Below are positions 63,753 to 64,000 of a stretch of DNA of 64,000 nucleotides, one piece after another; position 1 is the first letter of the stretch, and each line of letters opens with the position of its first letter. Position numbers and translations under genes: made by a program. This DNA is from Brachycybe producta (Eukaryota > Arthropoda > Diplopoda > Playtdesmida > Andrognathidae): contig JAUPFP010000004.1 of NCBI GenBank assembly GCA_036925085.1, forward strand, positions 8,716,938-8,780,937. The letters are read 5' to 3'. Under the pieces are notes generated by a model. That model did no database searches and was not told the DNA's origin. It saw nothing but the letters and a program-made list of their open reading frames with translations.

Positions 63753-64000
63753 TGTCTTTATAATAGAAAGCAGGAAAGAACAGAAAAGATAGAGCAAAGC
63801 TCTATCTCAAGTTCTTTCCTGTTTCTTGCACTTGAAAACAGAGGAATTGTCTGTTTTCTTAAGGCCTTGCTAGAGCCCAATGAACAGAACTCTGAAAAAA
63901 AAAAACTTCTGAAAACATAAATTCCACTTAATAAATTGAATAATTATAATAGGCTGCCAATAGTATGATGGAAAACTGAATCAAGGTCAAAGTATTATCT
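63753..64000. other. Small hairpin and window edge
   Basis: GAAAGCAGGAAAGAAC...AGATAGAGC / GCTCTATCT...GTTCTTTCCTG form an inverted pair at about 63767-63822, probably a small foldback. No gene. Confidence 0.5.

Noticed and set aside
1..64000. tRNA or rRNA genes
   Set aside because: No cloverleaf with A-box and B-box sequence or rRNA-like conserved stretch was found by eye. A dedicated scan would be decisive.

Overview
The window is eukaryotic nuclear DNA from an animal. It is AT-rich, contains one spliced protein-coding gene, and is otherwise filled with short non-autonomous transposons. The gene is metazoan in type (a multi-PDZ scaffold related to PDZD2 and pro-IL-16). The mariner, hAT, Helitron-like and foldback MITE load suggests an invertebrate. 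A short degenerate CCTAA/CCAAA tract recalls the arthropod telomere repeat, but that is weak evidence for the phylum. No bacterial-type operons, CRISPR arrays, rRNA or tRNA genes were recognised.

The gene lies on the minus strand from about 51.1 kb down to 31.0 kb. Seven exons can be joined with matching phases and GT-AG borders into a 696-codon frame: basic N-terminus, long Ser-rich linker, PDZ domain 1, short linker, PDZ domain 2, short tail. Intron 1 is 14.8 kb and packed with MITEs. Intron 2 (884 bp) is almost entirely one foldback MITE. Introns 3 and 5 also carry foldback elements. More 5' exons may lie upstream of 51125, because the frame stays open to an apparent acceptor there.

Layout by region. 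1-3.1 kb: an 835-bp block repeated with a 1059-bp offset. 3.7-9.1 kb: CAGGCA MITEs, a foldback nest and two hAT elements with perfect 8-bp target duplications. 9.1-13.5 kb: a hAT element inside an older repeat, a small tandem-armed foldback, microsatellites. 13.6-14.6 kb: a long TTTGCCCTAAA array. 17.1-18.6 kb: a mariner relic running into a 21-bp minisatellite. 19-24.6 kb: a Helitron-like copy, several foldbacks and a 1-kb palindrome. 24.9-30.5 kb: 107-bp tandem repeats, CAGGCA MITEs and a GC-richer LTR-like patch. 31-51 kb: the PDZ gene. 51.9-56.5 kb: CAGGCA MITEs, including a nested cluster, and a Helitron-like copy with an in-window empty site. 57.9-59.7 kb: a mariner relic carrying a tandem-armed foldback, then a foldback MITE. 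60.5-64 kb: more foldbacks and a mariner reduced to its ends plus the last residues of its transposase.

The most unusual feature is a set of foldback elements whose inverted arms are built of short tandem repeats (period about 16 bp, often as 32-bp dimers). Several have GGG-type ends and 9-bp target duplications. This resembles the architecture of Drosophila FB elements, but with different repeat sequences. A second 9-bp-duplication family (ACAGGCA ends) has outer arms that differ between copies yet match within each copy.
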